From contig CAJFCV020000001.1 in assembly GCA_904066235.2 (NCBI GenBank), positions 8,060,001-8,124,000 on the forward strand: a stretch of DNA of 64,000 nt, written 5' to 3'. Positions 14,783 to 27,153 of this stretch are shown one piece after another (the stretch's first letter is position 1; each line of letters starts with the position of its first letter). This stretch comes from Bursaphelenchus xylophilus (Eukaryota; Nematoda; Chromadorea; Rhabditida; Aphelenchoididae). The translations under genes and the position numbers were made by a program. The notes beneath the pieces are model-generated. The model was not told where the DNA came from. It did no database searches and saw only the letters and a list, made by a program, of their open reading frames with translations.

Positions 14783-15288
14783 ATGTCTACGTCAGACATG
14801 TCTCCAATCTCGTTACCCAAAGATAAAAAGGATTCGTTCCCAATACAATTAGAATATTTTGCTCAGAACATGATTTGTTTTGGAAGGACTTTGCTCGATT
14901 CCTGGTCATTACTCCAAATTTTATCGACCAGTTTAATGTTATTTGGAATCTGGAGAAACATTTTATACCTGCTGACACCATTTCTTGTCCTGAAGGTGCT
15001 ATTCCTGGTAGTTAGTTTTATTTATGGGTAAGAACGCATAATAATGACTTATTATTTAGGGTTACCTTGACAATATTCTCGTTGATTCTTTTTGTGTTGA
15101 TCAAAGAAATGAAATGGGGAACGCTTGTCAATTGGGTATCCTTCGCACTGGTTATGGACATCTTGTTTATCGTTGTATCTTTTAACTTTTTGTTAATTCT
15201 TCAGTGTTGTGACATGATATTTTCGATGCCGCAGCGGAAGCCTATTCTCTCCGATTCTGGTACTTTTCATGTAATCGAAGACATATAA
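14783..15288 (+). CDS. Four-helix membrane protein, LAPTM-like topology
   Basis: Two exons (14783-15027 and 15060-15288, phase 2) encode 157 aa. After a polar N-terminus of about 30 residues there are four hydrophobic segments: around SLLQILSTSLMLFGI, YLLTPFLVLKVLFLVVSFIYG, VTLTIFSLILFVLI and FALVMDILFIVVSFNFLLIL. The polar C-terminus includes CCDMIF and PQRKPIL. Size and topology resemble the small tetraspan LAPTM/MTP-like proteins common in nematodes, but there is no diagnostic motif I can name. Translation probably depends on trans-splicing just upstream. Confidence 0.6.
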
Positions 15289-15831
15289 ATTATAATTATA
15301 CGAGTATGTAATAAATGTTCGTATTTCACAAAGTTTTGCATTATTCGGGCAAACGTGCAAAAATAAAAAAAATACGCAAATTTATGAATATATTCCAGCG
15401 TGTGCACCAATAGCCTATTGGAATCGCAAGAGATTCTACTGTCATAACTTGCAATGAAAATGAGCGGAATCTATTGAAAATTTAAAATTTTGCAAATTTG
15501 TGAATTTTTTTGATGCCTTCCGGATATTCCCGAACCTTTCCATAGCCTACAGAAATACATTTCTTGACACTAGGGAAGATTTTGGTCAAGACGCTATGTT
15601 TCTAAGCTGTTTGAATTTTCGTGTAGCCAGTTGTTAGGGCGGCTCTTGGAAAGATTGTCGTTTTGACAAGAAGGAACAATTTATTTTCCAGAAATTTTAA
15701 TTTCTCCGGCATTCCAAAAAAGGTCAATTTGACGATAAAAATGACAAACTCAATTTGACATGACGAAAATTTGACAATGTGACTGCCATTTTTGTTGAAG
15801 ACCTAACAACTCTATCGAGTACAGGGGTGGT

Positions 15832-16367
15832 CAGCGGACCCTATTTTTCCGATTTTCGGCCCGCGGCCCGGCCCGTCTAATCACCGGCCCGGCCCGGCCC
15901 GTCTAGTCTTTTTCCAGGCCCGGCCCGGCCCGGCCCGTGACGGGCCTGGCCCGGCCCGGCCCGGCCCGTGCAGGCCCGTCTATAGAGGGTTCTGCGAACT
16001 GCGCCCAGGCTCGGGATCTAAACTGAGGCAAAAAAGGCGTTGATCTAGCTAGTAAAGGATCAATGTGATAGTTTTGTGGTTCTATAATGGAACTATAGAC
16101 TTGTAAACGTGTTAGAACTTGAGAAACAGCAACTATAACAACATCAATTAATTTTCCCGGCGCGAAAACAATGAATGCCAACGGTTTGGCATTGTATTTT
16201 AGACGGGCCGGGCCGGGCCGGAAAAACCCCAGGCCCGCGGCCCGGCCCGGCCCGGCCCGTGACGGGCCCGGCCCGTTTGTCAATTTCCATTTTCGAGGCC
16301 GGCCGGCCCGTTCGGGCCGGGCCGGGCCGGCCCGGGCCGGGCCGGCCCGGCCCGCCGACCACCCCTG
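15832..16367. mobile_element. Non-autonomous hAT element, GGCCCG-rich
   Basis: Termini are CAGGGGTGGTCAGCGG and its near reverse complement ending CCACCCCTG. The element is flanked by a perfect 8-bp direct repeat ATCGAGTA (15824-15831 and 16368-16375). An 8-bp duplication plus CAGGG termini is diagnostic of hAT transposons. Both arms are built of iterated GGCCCG/CGGGCC motifs, giving a long GC-rich hairpin, while the middle is ordinary AT-rich sequence. The long Ala/Gly/Arg frames it contains are by-products of the repeats. A second copy of the same family, interrupted, spans 27642-34797. Confidence 0.92.
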
Positions 16368-16690
16368 ATCGAGTACTGTAAGAGAAAGAGATGTCTCATG
16401 AAAATTTGTGTCAACTCTTCCTCTTGCAATTTTTATCGAAATTATTGCCGGGTGCACCCGCGGGTGTGCGTTTTTCTGATCGTCGAGAGACCTTTTGTGA
16501 GTACCAAGAAGTTGTTCCTTGGAGACGTTAATCAACTTGTGGAAAATGGATGAGTCTGATCCGCGGTATAAACGGGGGTAGAGGCAGGCAATAAACTTTT
16601 ACGTCCGGAGAGAGCGGTTCTATTCCACTACCTCACTTCTTAAACAAAAGAACACATTTTAAAGTTAAAAGTATAGTTCAATCAATATAG

Positions 16691-17973
16691 ATGATAGAAC
16701 AAGGTAAGTTCAGTATTAGAGTTTAATAGAAGTGTTTTAGTAAATAATACGTCCCGTAGCCAGGACCTAATTTTAGGGGATAACGGCTGTTTGTTAGGTT
16801 CTATAAACGATAGTGTTAATTCTACTGCTGACAGTAAGTTTTAAAAGTTATATTACTTTCGATTTAGAAGAGAGACATCTCGGTCGGATCCTTTTGAGTA
16901 TTCCTGAGAGTTGCTGTTCAAAACAAAAAGCAAGTTCTCCTTTTTATTATTTTGGTGGATTCCCATGGTAGGTAACGGATGCTTATAATAAAGCATAACT
17001 TTAAGGCGTTTGTCGGCCAAGTTGGAGTGTTCAGCGCGAACCAGCAACACCAATCATTTCAGCGTGTATGTGGATTGTAATCCGGAAAGTCAGTCTACTC
17101 TATGGTCATGTGATGCAGTCATAGACATACGATTGCTTTCCAAGAAAGCGGACACAAATTGTTATACAAAGAAGGTGAGTCCATGATTTGAGGATAGACT
17201 CTTTCTAGTTTACAAACAAATTTAGTTTGAATTCGAATAATTGGGGATTCCCGGCGTTCTTGGAATGGAATACAGTCAGAGATCCGAAGAATGGTTTTAT
17301 ACAGGATGGAGTTATCGAGTTGGAAGCTCTTATAGACATTAGAAATTGTATGGGGGTTCGGGAATTTCCGGAATTCGATTTTACATCATCCACCCATTTG
17401 ACTAACATGGTGTTATTGGTTGAAGGCCGGCCTTTGTTCGTAAATAAAGATGTAAGCGCGTTTTTGATTAATGAAGCTTTTCAGTATCTATCGTTATACT
17501 CCCCAGTGTTTGACTCGTTGTTCAACCAAAATTTTTTGGAGAAGAATCAAGAAAAGATTGAACTTCATGACCTAAAGTATGATGAATTCAAGGAACTGCT
17601 TGAAGTGGTCTATCCGTCACACAAGAAGTTGAATGCAGAGAACATAGAATACATTTTGATACTGGCTGACCGTTTCCAGATCGATTATGTCATCAGAAAA
17701 TGTGAAAAGTTTTTAATCAAGACTACGGAAATTTCAGCAGAGTTGAAACTTGTCTATGCAGATCGGTACGGCTTCCCACAGTTACAGGTATATGTTTGTT
17801 CAAATTTTTAAGATTTTACTTCTATTTTTAAACCAATATTTTTTTAGCATCATTGCATGTCCGAGTTTAAAACCACCGACGAGATGAAACGTTTAAAGAA
17901 ATCGGAAGAATATCGGTCGCTCAGCGATAAAACGAAGGCGGCTTTGCTTGAGAAAATGTTCAAATTATTGTAA
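16691..17973 (+). CDS. MATH-BTB domain protein (BATH family)
   Basis: Probable CUL3 substrate adaptor. Five exons: 16691-16703, 16868-16967, 17006-17174, 17209-17787 and 17848-17973; phases close to 328 aa. The MATH domain (about 10-155) shows FYYFGGFPWRLS, the LWSCDAVIDIRL segment, NNWGFPAFLEW and NGFIQDGVIEL. The BTB domain (about 158-260) shows LLVEGRPLFVNKDVSAF, LSLYSPVFDSLF and the YIL..ADRFQID helix. MATH binds the substrate and BTB binds CUL3 in known family members (such as MEL-26). The third exon uses a TTTAAG acceptor. An AATAAA poly(A) signal overlaps the stop. FAAH starts 103 bp later, so the two may be cotranscribed. Confidence 0.88.
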
Positions 17974-18076
17974 ATAAACATACCCATTCGATTATAGACT
18001 TACGATCCAATAGGTAGTGCACTACAATATATTTTTGAGAATTAAATTTGATGGCATTGATGTTCCGTTTCAGAAA

Positions 18077-19867
18077 ATGTTGAAACCCCTGTTCGGTGTT
18101 TTGTCTTACTGTTATTTCCAAGTGGTCCATCTCCTTTTTTGGTTGTATAATTTTTTGTTTAAACCGAGAAGAACCATCCCCCGGCCAGCTCCAGACGACA
18201 TTGAACAACTTCTTCTGATCTCTGCTTCCCAGGCCGCCGACATGATAAGGAAAAAAGAGGCAAGAAGGTTTTTCTGAGTTACGGTAGTTTTTAGCTCTCG
18301 TCATACCAGTTGATAGAAGTATACATTCGACGGATCCAAGCCATAAATCCTCTTCTCAATGTGGTTGTTCAAGACAACTTCAATGAAGCCCTAAAGGAAG
18401 CACAGCAAGTGGATGAATGGTTGGATACGATTGATTCGAATTCGGATGAATACAAGGTTCAGTTTGGGTAGATAGATGTGAACAGGTTGTTTAGAACTTG
18501 GCGTCAACGAAGCCTTTGCTTGGGGTCCCGTTTACTCTTAAGGACAGTATGTATGTACAAGGACTGGTGATTACTGCCGGAATCCCCGCCTTGGCAGACT
18601 CTCCTCCGTGCGAGGAAGATGCCGCCATAGTTTCCATTTTGAGAGAGGCTGGAGCCATTCCTTTAGCGGTCACGAATGTCCCAGAAGCGTGTCTTTGGTG
18701 GCAATGTAATAATGGGATCTATGGCCAAACCAACAGTCCTTACGACCTGAGAAGAGGAGTCGGCGGAAGCTCTGGAGGAGAGGGATGTCTGATCGGAGCT
18801 GCCGGATCCGTAGTCGGAATTGGTTCGGATATTGGAGGCTCTGTACGGATCCCAGCGTTCTTTAACGGAGTTTTCGGGCTCAAACCCAGCTCCGGTTTTA
18901 TTCCAACGAGCGGTCACATTCCACGTGCCACAACCGAGAACCGCGTTAACATGTTTTCAATTGGTCCCCTTTGTCGGTATGCACGCGATCTATCTTTGAT
19001 GTTCAAGGTAATTTATCAGGTACATTTGAAAAAATTATTAGATTATGGTCGGCCCCGAAATCAGTGCACGTCTCCAATTGGATCGTCCTGTACCACTGGC
19101 AAGGACTCGCGTCTTTTTTATGAAAGATCTTGATTCCTTGATTACTTCTCCTATTCATCCTGATTGTTCACGTGCTGTGAAGAAGGCGGTAAAATATTTT
19201 GAGAAAAAATATGACCTTTCGGCTTACAATGTCGACTTCCCTATCGCCCATCATGCTATAGATCTGTGGATGACACGAATGCATGCTGACAACGAGAGAT
19301 TTGCCGACGTCTTGGCTAACAAGGTGCCCACGACGGAATAGCTATTGAAATTATTCTAGGTTAATTCAGGCATGAATCCTCTGAAAGAGATGGTCCGTTA
19401 TTTCCTTGGCCGATCAAAAAACACCTTTATTTCACTGGCCACGGCGTTTGTTGACGATCACCAGATGAAGTCGAAAGATCAACTAGACTTTGTGAGTTAA
19501 AAAAAACCCCCCTATTCACGAGGTGTTATTATGCGGATAAGAATTTAAGGTGAACAGCAAGAGAGATCAACTTCGAAGGGAAGTTGCGAGTCTGTTAGGG
19601 ACTGATGGAATCCTGGTTTTCCCTGGATTCCCGCGCCCAGCTTACTTTCATAACGAGGCTGTGCTTTGTCCATTCGATTTTGCTTATACAGCTTTGTGGA
19701 GTGCCTTAGGACTTCCTGTTGTAGCTTGTCCGATGGGGCTAAACTCGAATGGATTGCCAGTTGGGGTTCAGGTGGTCGGAAGCAATGGGTCCGAGGCCCT
19801 CCTGATTGCAATTGCACAGGATTTAGAAGAAGGATTCGGCGGATGGAAAGCACCCGTCTTCGGGTAG
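18077..19867 (+). CDS. FAAH2: Fatty-acid amide hydrolase-type amidase (FAAH2-like)
   Basis: Serine hydrolase of the amidase-signature family that cleaves fatty acid amides such as N-acylethanolamines. Six exons: 18077-18259, 18295-18456, 18495-19007, 19042-19323, 19360-19491 and 19550-19867, all phase 0, giving 529 aa (human FAAH2 532). Residues about 6-28 form an N-terminal membrane anchor. The Ser-Ser-Lys triad is present: Lys in PFTLKDS, Ser in GGSSGGEG, and the nucleophile Ser in GSDIGGS. The first intron has a GC donor (GAG|GCAAGA), needed to join IRKKE to LSSYQLIEVYIRRI. The last intron ends TTTAAG. GTTTCAG lies 3 bases before the ATG, consistent with trans-splicing after the MATH-BTB gene. 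Confidence 0.93.
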
Positions 19868-22800
19868 GATGACCGACATTAACTTGTACGATAACTATAT
19901 TACCAATAAATTATAATTTTAAAGAGTCTTTTGGATTTGAAAAACAAGTCTCACCTCCAGGCAGAGTATTTATGAGGAATTTTCGGCTGAGCTCTCAGTG
20001 GTGTGAGATAGAGAAACTCTTGGCCACCCCCTCGTCATCAGAGAAGGTTCGTCTCGATTGCTGCCCTGAGGGCCGATTGCGTTTCGAAGGGACGGCCAGG
20101 CATTCCAAAGGCCTTCAAGCAAAATGTGGGGTGGTTGGTGATACGGATTGAGGTGTTTGTGGGTATTCGTATTTTGCTTGTTTTAATGGTTTTAAAATCA
20201 TATTGAAGTCAATGCAGACGCCCTGAGGAGTAGTATTGGTTAAAGGCCTAAACCCGTCTCCTCCCGAGTCCGGCCGGATCCTCGGCCGACCCGACTTGTA
20301 CGGCCACGATTTCCGACGGCCCATGTCCCGCTGGGAGTTTCACGCACGCGACTCCAGAAATCCCAAAATCTTCGTTTCTTTGAATATGGGGAGTGTAGGT
20401 CGTGTCTCTGCTTTGTAACCCCGACCCCGCGCATTTTAACTCTGTGGATCAGTTTTTACATGCCTGGTTGAAAACCTGATTTCCTTCCCGCGTTGATTGT
20501 GAGATCATGCATAAAAATGACAGTGCCAGTAGATACTTTTAGGTGAGAAAATGGAGTCATTCTGACGTCTTTTTGGATTTTACGCATTCTAAATACACCT
20601 TCGATTAATTAAAGAGGTTAAATTTATTCGATTCCTCTCGGAAGTCGTGAGGAATGGGGTTCGGCCGGTGCTGAATGTGCCACAATTGTTTCGGCCGCCA
20701 AGCTGTTAAATTTATGAATGCCTGTGGCGCGCTTTTTACGGCTTGTTCACCTGAGTTTGACCTTGTTTGACCCTTTTTGACTTCAAATCTCTTGGGATTT
20801 AAGGCGGTTTTAAAGACAAATGGAACGATAAAATGGCTAGAAAGCGCTGGATTTACTGCCGTTAGTATTGTCTGATTCCAAAGCATCAATTCCTCGGTTC
20901 TTGAACTCTAAGAAAAGCCAATGGTCAAGCGATCAGGTTTGCAATATGTCCTGCAGTCACACACCAGTGCCCTTAATATATTTTGATCATTCCCTTGGTT
21001 AGCGCCAGAAAGGCGGCGCGATAAGAGCGAATCCAATTTTGCCAAAAGGTGTCTTCTTATCAGTGTCCAAACAATTTTACAAGCACTTCGAATGCTCCAC
21101 TTCTCCTCATTTTTTTCTTTTTACGCCAAATATTTTACAAAGGTATTTGATGCTGTGTAACCAACCTGCTTATACCTGCTTAATCGTTTGTTTTATATTG
21201 TTTTTCAATGAGTTAACAATTTTGACAAAATGTGAAATTTTTAGACACTCCGTATTTACGAAGTTTGCCACAGCAACAAGAAAATTTAAATTTTGTTTTT
21301 ATTGTCCCCAGATTGCCCATTTTTTAAGGTCCGGTTCGGATTTCATGACCAGGCTTGTTTGGCTTGATTTTTTTGAGCCGAGAAGGGGGGGGGGGGGAGG
21401 AACCCAGAGAATGCCATTAGAGCCTTAAACGAGATCCCTTCTCCTTCCTGACAGGCGAAAGAAGAGAAAGAAGTAAGGTAGACTGAGACAACTCAATGCG
21501 CCATCCATCATGCCGACGGGTTTGGCGTTAAAAATCAACAAAAAAGGCTCCAAGATTTGCCGCATTTTAAGGGGGTAAAATGCCGATAACTGAACAAATT
21601 TTCAGTTACGCAACAAAATTGTTTATGTCATCTTGGACACCACTTTTTAAGATAGCCTATACTGTTTTTCGGGCTGCGAACGACATCCCGAAAAGCCTAT
21701 TGCACAGTGCAAAAATCAACAAGTCGCACAGTGCGCGGTGCACTTTCGTTTTCGCACAATGCATGTCACGAAAATCGCTCCAGCGACTTTGCGAATGACA
21801 GACTAGTTTAGTCATTACCATCCGTATAATCCACATGCTTGCATACCCATCAAATTATTGTTTTTGCTTTATGAATTAAAATGCAGGGAATTGCAAATGC
21901 GCGATTCGTTTCTAACGTTACAGTCTCTGTAATTACGTAGGCGAGTGATTTCTACATTAGAAGTTTCACAATTAAGGTACTGTTAAGAACTTCAGAATAC
22001 AAAAAAAGGTAAAAGTCGGGCCAAGGAAGGAAGGAACGGATGAAGGACGCGGAACGATGCCGACCCCCAGCTAATCTGATTTCCCCCAAGTTTTCCTTGC
22101 TCTTGCCCGCTGAGTGACCACAAACACATTCTATTTTTGGGCTCAAAGAATCTCTGATTTGGTAAAAATACATATTGCCCCCCCCCTTCCGCTTTTAACC
22201 GCGCAAATCCCTCGAGGACCTTGGCCATCTTTACATACCAATAACTTTGTTTTCACTTCGTTGATTCCTCAGTATTATTCACTATCCCGTTTATTTTGCG
22301 TAACTCCGTATAACACGTCTTGAGGGTCAATAATAACATGCATTCCCATAATTCTTCAACCGCTGTAGCTTTCAAAGGCTTACGTAGGAATTCATGGCCG
22401 TATTCTTTCTCTTCGGTTAATTAGTGACACCTTCTGGACGTTGCTCTTTTTTGCATACATTCCGGACTGCCTGCTCCTCCTTTCCGCTCCAATTAACTCC
22501 TGAACCCCTTCAGGCATAAGAATAAAGACAACAGAATCTTAGTGTTTTAATCGGTATTCATTCCTTAAATCTGGAAATAACGTGGGAAGGTGATTTTTTT
22601 TACAAACAAAGATGTATTTTGTTGTGTATTAATTCACGGCGAGTACAACGAAAATTGGAAAAGGCCACCGAGTTCTGTTATTCCCTTTGTTTATATTTGT
22701 AGCCAAGTCAGTCAGCTTTTCTTTAAACAAGCATTATAATTCCTGTCCGTTTTTCATTATACATTTTTGGTTCGAAGAAGCGTGCTTTTACCATACCTCC

Positions 22801-23111
22801 TGCTTGTAGAAGAACGGCCCTGGGTGGAAGCGCTGAGACCGCGATAAAGGCTGGAGGGTCTGGGCCTTAAATTGATCGACTTCCTATTTCTCTATGGCAT
22901 GCGTGGTTCGTTGCTGACCCCAGTTATTAATCCCACGAGTACGTACATCCACCAGCCACAGACCATCGACGGGTTTCGGCGAAGAGAAGACGTCTGCGTG
23001 TCGGCGCGGCGCCAGAGGCGGTAAGGGCGCGGGCGTGAATGGCGGCGAGGTGGAGGTGTCTGTGCCCCGCCCGATCCCCCCGTTCTCAGCCCTCGACCGG
23101 TTTGCCTGGCC
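19868..23111. other. Large intergenic region upstream of the Smad gene
   Basis: This 3.2-kb stretch has no gene I can support. It includes a G-run near 21387 and a GC/CpG-rich block at about 22960-23100 directly before the Smad start. The block may be promoter or an unrecognised 5' exon. Frames such as 21039-21428 have no domain or splice partner. Confidence 0.45.
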
Positions 23112-24994
23112 ATGCCCTTGGACTGTGGCCTGCTTTGTTTATTCACTGATCGTCGACGTTACATCGAAATACTCTGGAGGCATCGGTTACTCGTAACGGC
23201 CGATGAGCGTAAGGCCAAACGCCGCTTCATGAATCTGATGCGTGGCTTTGATACTGAAGATCTTGATGTGTTAAGGAAGGTAGATAAGTTCGTTATGTAT
23301 ATCGCTGCTTGCAGGCCGTGGAATCCCGTGGTCTGGACATAAAACAGTGTGCTCCGGGACCTCCAATGGACATCGTTGAAGATTCTGAGTCAGAGGATGA
23401 GGCCCTTCCGCTTCCGCCTTCTGTTGCCCGCAGGGCGTCCGTGGTGAGTTCCCGTTTGCGAAGATATTCGACCGTCCGAATGGACCATTTGGGCGGAACG
23501 ACTATGGTCACGACAGTTGTACCCGTAAGTAATCATATATCGCGCATTCCAACACATCGACATCATCAAGCCAACCATGTATCTCCCCATCACAGGCAAG
23601 GATCTCAACGTCATTCTCACCGTTCTCCGCGATCAGGGTGCGTCTCGATGACATTACCAATAACAAATCATGACTTTTAGAAGAGCTCGGGAAGACCTTC
23701 TTCAGACGGCAATATCCCCTGAACCTGCTCCTTTGCAAGCTCCTACAAGCCAGCGACAAACACCTGCTGGTCCATCGATGGATATCAACAATATGAACTT
23801 GATCGGCAACACTGGCGAGTTTCAAGAACGCGGTCTCATTCCTCAAATTGACCGTCCCATGTCCATGCCATACCTATGCTGCAAGATGTGGCGATGGAAA
23901 GATCTCCAGGTAGATGCGGCACTTCATCGTCTTGATCCATTACCTTGGTGTAGATTCGGAAGAGTGACTATCAACAACGCTACTGTTTCTTGTTGCAATC
24001 CGTATCACTATGGACTATGGATCAGACGTAAGTTGTTTCGGCATCCATCCCTGTAATCCACAATCTTTAGCCGAGTTCTCATCAACCGCTTCCGAAGACA
24101 AAAGTATTTCGGGTATTGTTGCGAACGGCGGAGGACGGCTGGGTGAACGTTCCGGTATGTCTTCAGCAAGTAAATCTCATTGAAATTTTTTAAATCCTAA
24201 TGATCATAACTGCAGAAACTGACACGGGATTCGGTGACGAAATGAGTGCTCAGGCAGCTCGGTCAATTGGCCACGTCCGGGCAGACTTCCAGATGAAAGG
24301 ACAGAGTGATACTCCTCCACTTGAACCTCCTCCTCTTCCTCCAAGTGGATCTGCGAGTCCCGTCAACAATAACCTCTCCGATAATCCTATCTTATTAAAT
24401 CATTTGACTAGTATACATTCCCAGGCGCTCGGTAGGTAGGCATTTGAAGCTCCGGATTTTTCCATTGCAGCGTGGGGTCGGATGGCCAGGTGGGAGAGAA
24501 AAGAGAGGATAGGTGATATGATCCCTTTGGTAGGCGATTTCGTGGCCGTGGGCCAATTAGCCGGCACCGTCTTCGATGGACAAGACGTAAAATGCAATTG
24601 GGATGTGGACAATCGCGCCTCTTTTGCACTTCTAAAACAGTCTGAAGTTGAAAACTTTGAAGATATCTGGTTATACAATAGGTGAGAAAAAAATATATTA
24701 TTTTTACGACATTGTTTTAGTGGCGAAAGGCCAATCTTTATGTGTGTGTCCCAATCAATACAGAGCATGAAGTCAGCTGCAGAGACCATTCGCCGACTGT
24801 CACCTGGCTATTGCATTCGTGTCCATCGAAAGAACACTGAAACCCCGGAACAGGAACACGCACTTTTGTCAACTGAATCTCCGCCCATCGGCGTCTCCTT
24901 TTTGACTATCAGCATCGGAGTCGGATGGGGTATCAACTACCAGCGTTTGTATGTCTCCGATACGCCTTGCCGTTACGAGATCATCTTCAGCTAG
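23112..24994 (+). CDS. Inhibitory Smad (SMAD6/7 type)
   Basis: Antagonist Smad of TGF-beta/BMP signalling. Seven exons: 23112-23279, 23315-23637, 23681-24027, 24071-24154, 24216-24431, 24471-24681 and 24721-24994; all phases close to 540 aa. An ILWRHRL segment and LRKAVESRG resemble vertebrate SMAD7. After a low-complexity region comes the divergent MH1 core MPYLCCKMWRWKDL ... SCCNPYHYG, as in SMAD6/7 (LLCCKVWRWPDL ... CCNPHHLS). The MH2 domain begins WGRMARWERKERIG and contains YNSGERPIFM, LSPGYCIRVH and GWGINYQ. The C-terminus ends EIIFS without the SSxS phosphorylation motif of receptor Smads, supporting the inhibitory class. The start codon is the least certain part. Nematode TAG-68 is the likely counterpart by family, not tested. 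Confidence 0.88.
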
Positions 24995-25290
24995 GACCCG
25001 AGTAATAATAATATTGTCACTGATCTCATTTGGAGCCCCTCTTTTCCGATCTCTTCCGTCATCTTCTGTGTAATCAATTCCAGAACGTTCGCTTTGTCTT
25101 TTAAAGGGAAGTTTCAAGACGCAATTATTACTGCCATCTCTATTTGTAACTTAAGATTTTGATTATTCCCTCATGTCTACTTAAACCTATTTCTACCCGT
25201 TTTGTGAGCTATAAACACGACTAAGACCTCGTCCAAACTATGATAACGCGAGTAATTTACAACTTTTTATACATAACTATGAAATAGCAT

Positions 25291-26786
25291 TTAAGTGTTG
25301 CGAAGATGACGGTTAAAGTCATTATACGCCGATTCAACTTCAAACACCATTTGACGAGCATCTTCCTCAGAAATTTCTTCACTGGCAGCCATCGATGAAA
25401 GTTTGTCATGCCTATTTCACATAATTAGTAAATACAAGGTCTTACAAAAAATATGCAGGAAGTCGGAATTTATAACTTCCGGCGGAGGCGGCGCAGAGAT
25501 TTCGTTTTTGAAATATGTATTTTTAAGCGACATTAAAGTTGGTCTATGAAAAAACAAGATTTTAAAGTGCAAATTGAAGTCGCTACGACCTTCTGAAGTA
25601 AGGGCATTCCTACCCCGAAAACCAGTGTTTTTCGGTTGAAAATAATCGCGAAATTTCGGACTTTTTCGAGAAATGCCGGATTTTTTTTTTGGTTTTCAAT
25701 ACAGGTGATGTCAAAAACAGGGAAGAAAATTGCCAAAACGTTGAAAATTATGCAAACACCCGGGCTGCCTTTCTTTCTGACTTTTCGGCTAGCCATTTAA
25801 ACAATCTGGCTGTCATTCCTACTCTCTGACACTCATTCCAAACCTGTTGGCAACCTTTTTTTGAGACTTCAAGCCATTCTGACACTTCGGCTAGCCGATC
25901 CATGTTCTCCGAAATCCTCAAATGAAGAAAAGTTTTGGCAATTTCCTTCCCTGTTTTCAACATCAACTATATTGAAAACCCCCAAAAAGTCCAAAATTTC
26001 TCGACCATTTTCGACCGAAAAACACTGGTTTCGTGGTAGAACGCCCCTGCTTCAGAAGGTCGTTGCGACCTCAATTTGCATTTTAAAATGTTGTTGTTTC
26101 ATAGACCAAAATTAATGCCGCTTAAAAATACATATTCCAAAAACGAAGTCTCTGCGCTGCCCCCGCCGGAAGTTATAGCCTCCGACTTTCCTTCACGTTT
26201 TTTGTAAGACCCTGTAAGTAAAATGGGAAAAAACTATTAAAATAAAAAAATACCAATTCTTAATCTTCTGTTTGATTCCAATGTTGTCAGGAAGTGAACT
26301 CATCGTATTCAACGCATTGTAAAGGTCTGACAAAGTCGGATAGAGCTCATCAACAGTCCTCATGTTCAATTTGAGATGATCCATAAATGTAATAAATAAC
26401 TCGACGATCTCAGCAATATTCTTCAGGACATTTCCGCGGTCATCCTTCACAGTGATCGGCCGATCTTCACGGATTCTTTCAAGTGCAGCCGGACAGTTTA
26501 TTCGATACTTTCTAACAAAATCCTCAACGCTCATCCCATGAAGAAGTCTGATTGTTACCTAAATTGAATTAAAAAATAATTATAAGAACACACCATAACT
26601 TACTTTATACTGTGTTAATAATTTTGAACACTCAGCTGTGTATTCATTGGGCAAAATATAATCGCGACTAAAGACCTTTTCCAGACATTCTAAGGCATTA
26701 AGAACGGCATATAACTCGCTCATATTATCCACATTCTCCCTTTCCGTATGATTCTCGTACAATCGAATTTCTTGTAGGGTTGTCAT
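25291..26786 (-). CDS. VPS28: ESCRT-I subunit VPS28
   Basis: VPS28 bridges ESCRT-I to ESCRT-II in endosomal sorting and membrane scission. Three exons: 26786-26604, 26558-26254 and 25411-25291; phases 0 and 2, giving 202 aa (human 221). The N-terminal domain has IRLYENHTERENVDNMSELY and the C-terminal four-helix bundle includes CPAALERIREDRPITVKDD, ending FEVESAYNDFNRHLRN. The second intron contains a complete transposable element (25435-26214). TTCTAG precedes the ATG by four bases and could be a trans-splice acceptor. Alternatively, an upstream exon ending QQKSR at 26918 may exist; its start would fall in or near a MITE at 26962-27153. Confidence 0.94.
25435..26214. mobile_element. TA-flanked inverted-repeat element in VPS28 intron 2
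   Basis: Termini are CAAGGTCTTAC and GTAAGACCCTG, flanked by TA (25433-25434 and 26215-26216). The arms share the GGCGGAGGCGGCGCAGAG block and a CTACGACCTTCTGAAGTA block in inverted orientation. There is no transposase. It is the same family as element A at 27737-34540 and is an uninterrupted reference copy for it. TA duplication suggests Tc1/mariner type. Confidence 0.85.
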
Positions 26787-26961
26787 GAACCTAGAATTCA
26801 TAATATTAGTACTTTGAAGTAAAGAAAAAAGAGAACATAAATTTTTATCAATTTAGCATTGATCCCTTAAAAAGAGAAATCCACCGCCTCAAACCACCGA
26901 TTTAAAAAACGCTTACCTTGACTTCTGTTGTGAAAGTTGAGAGCGATAAATGCAGTGTGTG

Positions 26962-27153
26962 GCTTCGTGGAAATTGGACAGATTTTTTTCGCTGCGATCG
27001 TACGAAATGCCACTATTGAATCATCAAATAATTATTTTTTGCAGTGAAAAAAATCTGTCGAGTTTCACTCTGTCCAATTTCACCCTGTCCAGTTTCCACG
27101 CTCTGTCCAAATTATTTCTGTCCAATTTCACTCTGTCCAATTTCCACGAAGCC
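26962..27153. mobile_element. Short MITE with 9-bp flanking repeat
   Basis: Inverted termini GCTTCGTGGAAATTGGACAG and its complement (CCAATTTCCACGAAGCC) are flanked by the direct repeat CAGTGTGTG (26953-26961 and 27154-27162). Between them are several iterations of a CTGTCCAATTTCAC motif. A 9-bp duplication suggests Mutator-like, but an 8-bp (hAT) reading is also possible. A related copy lies at 34990-35101. It sits 5' of VPS28. Confidence 0.7.

Noticed and set aside
14150..15288. One single gene covering both small membrane proteins
   Set aside because: The first frame has its own stop and no donor that would skip it was found; each half has phase-consistent introns. It remains testable by RNA.
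15903..16535. 210-aa Ala/Gly/Arg/Pro-rich open frame, with similar frames on the other strand
   Set aside because: It arises from GGCCCG iterations in the hAT arms and is open in several frames at once; no codon-like signal.
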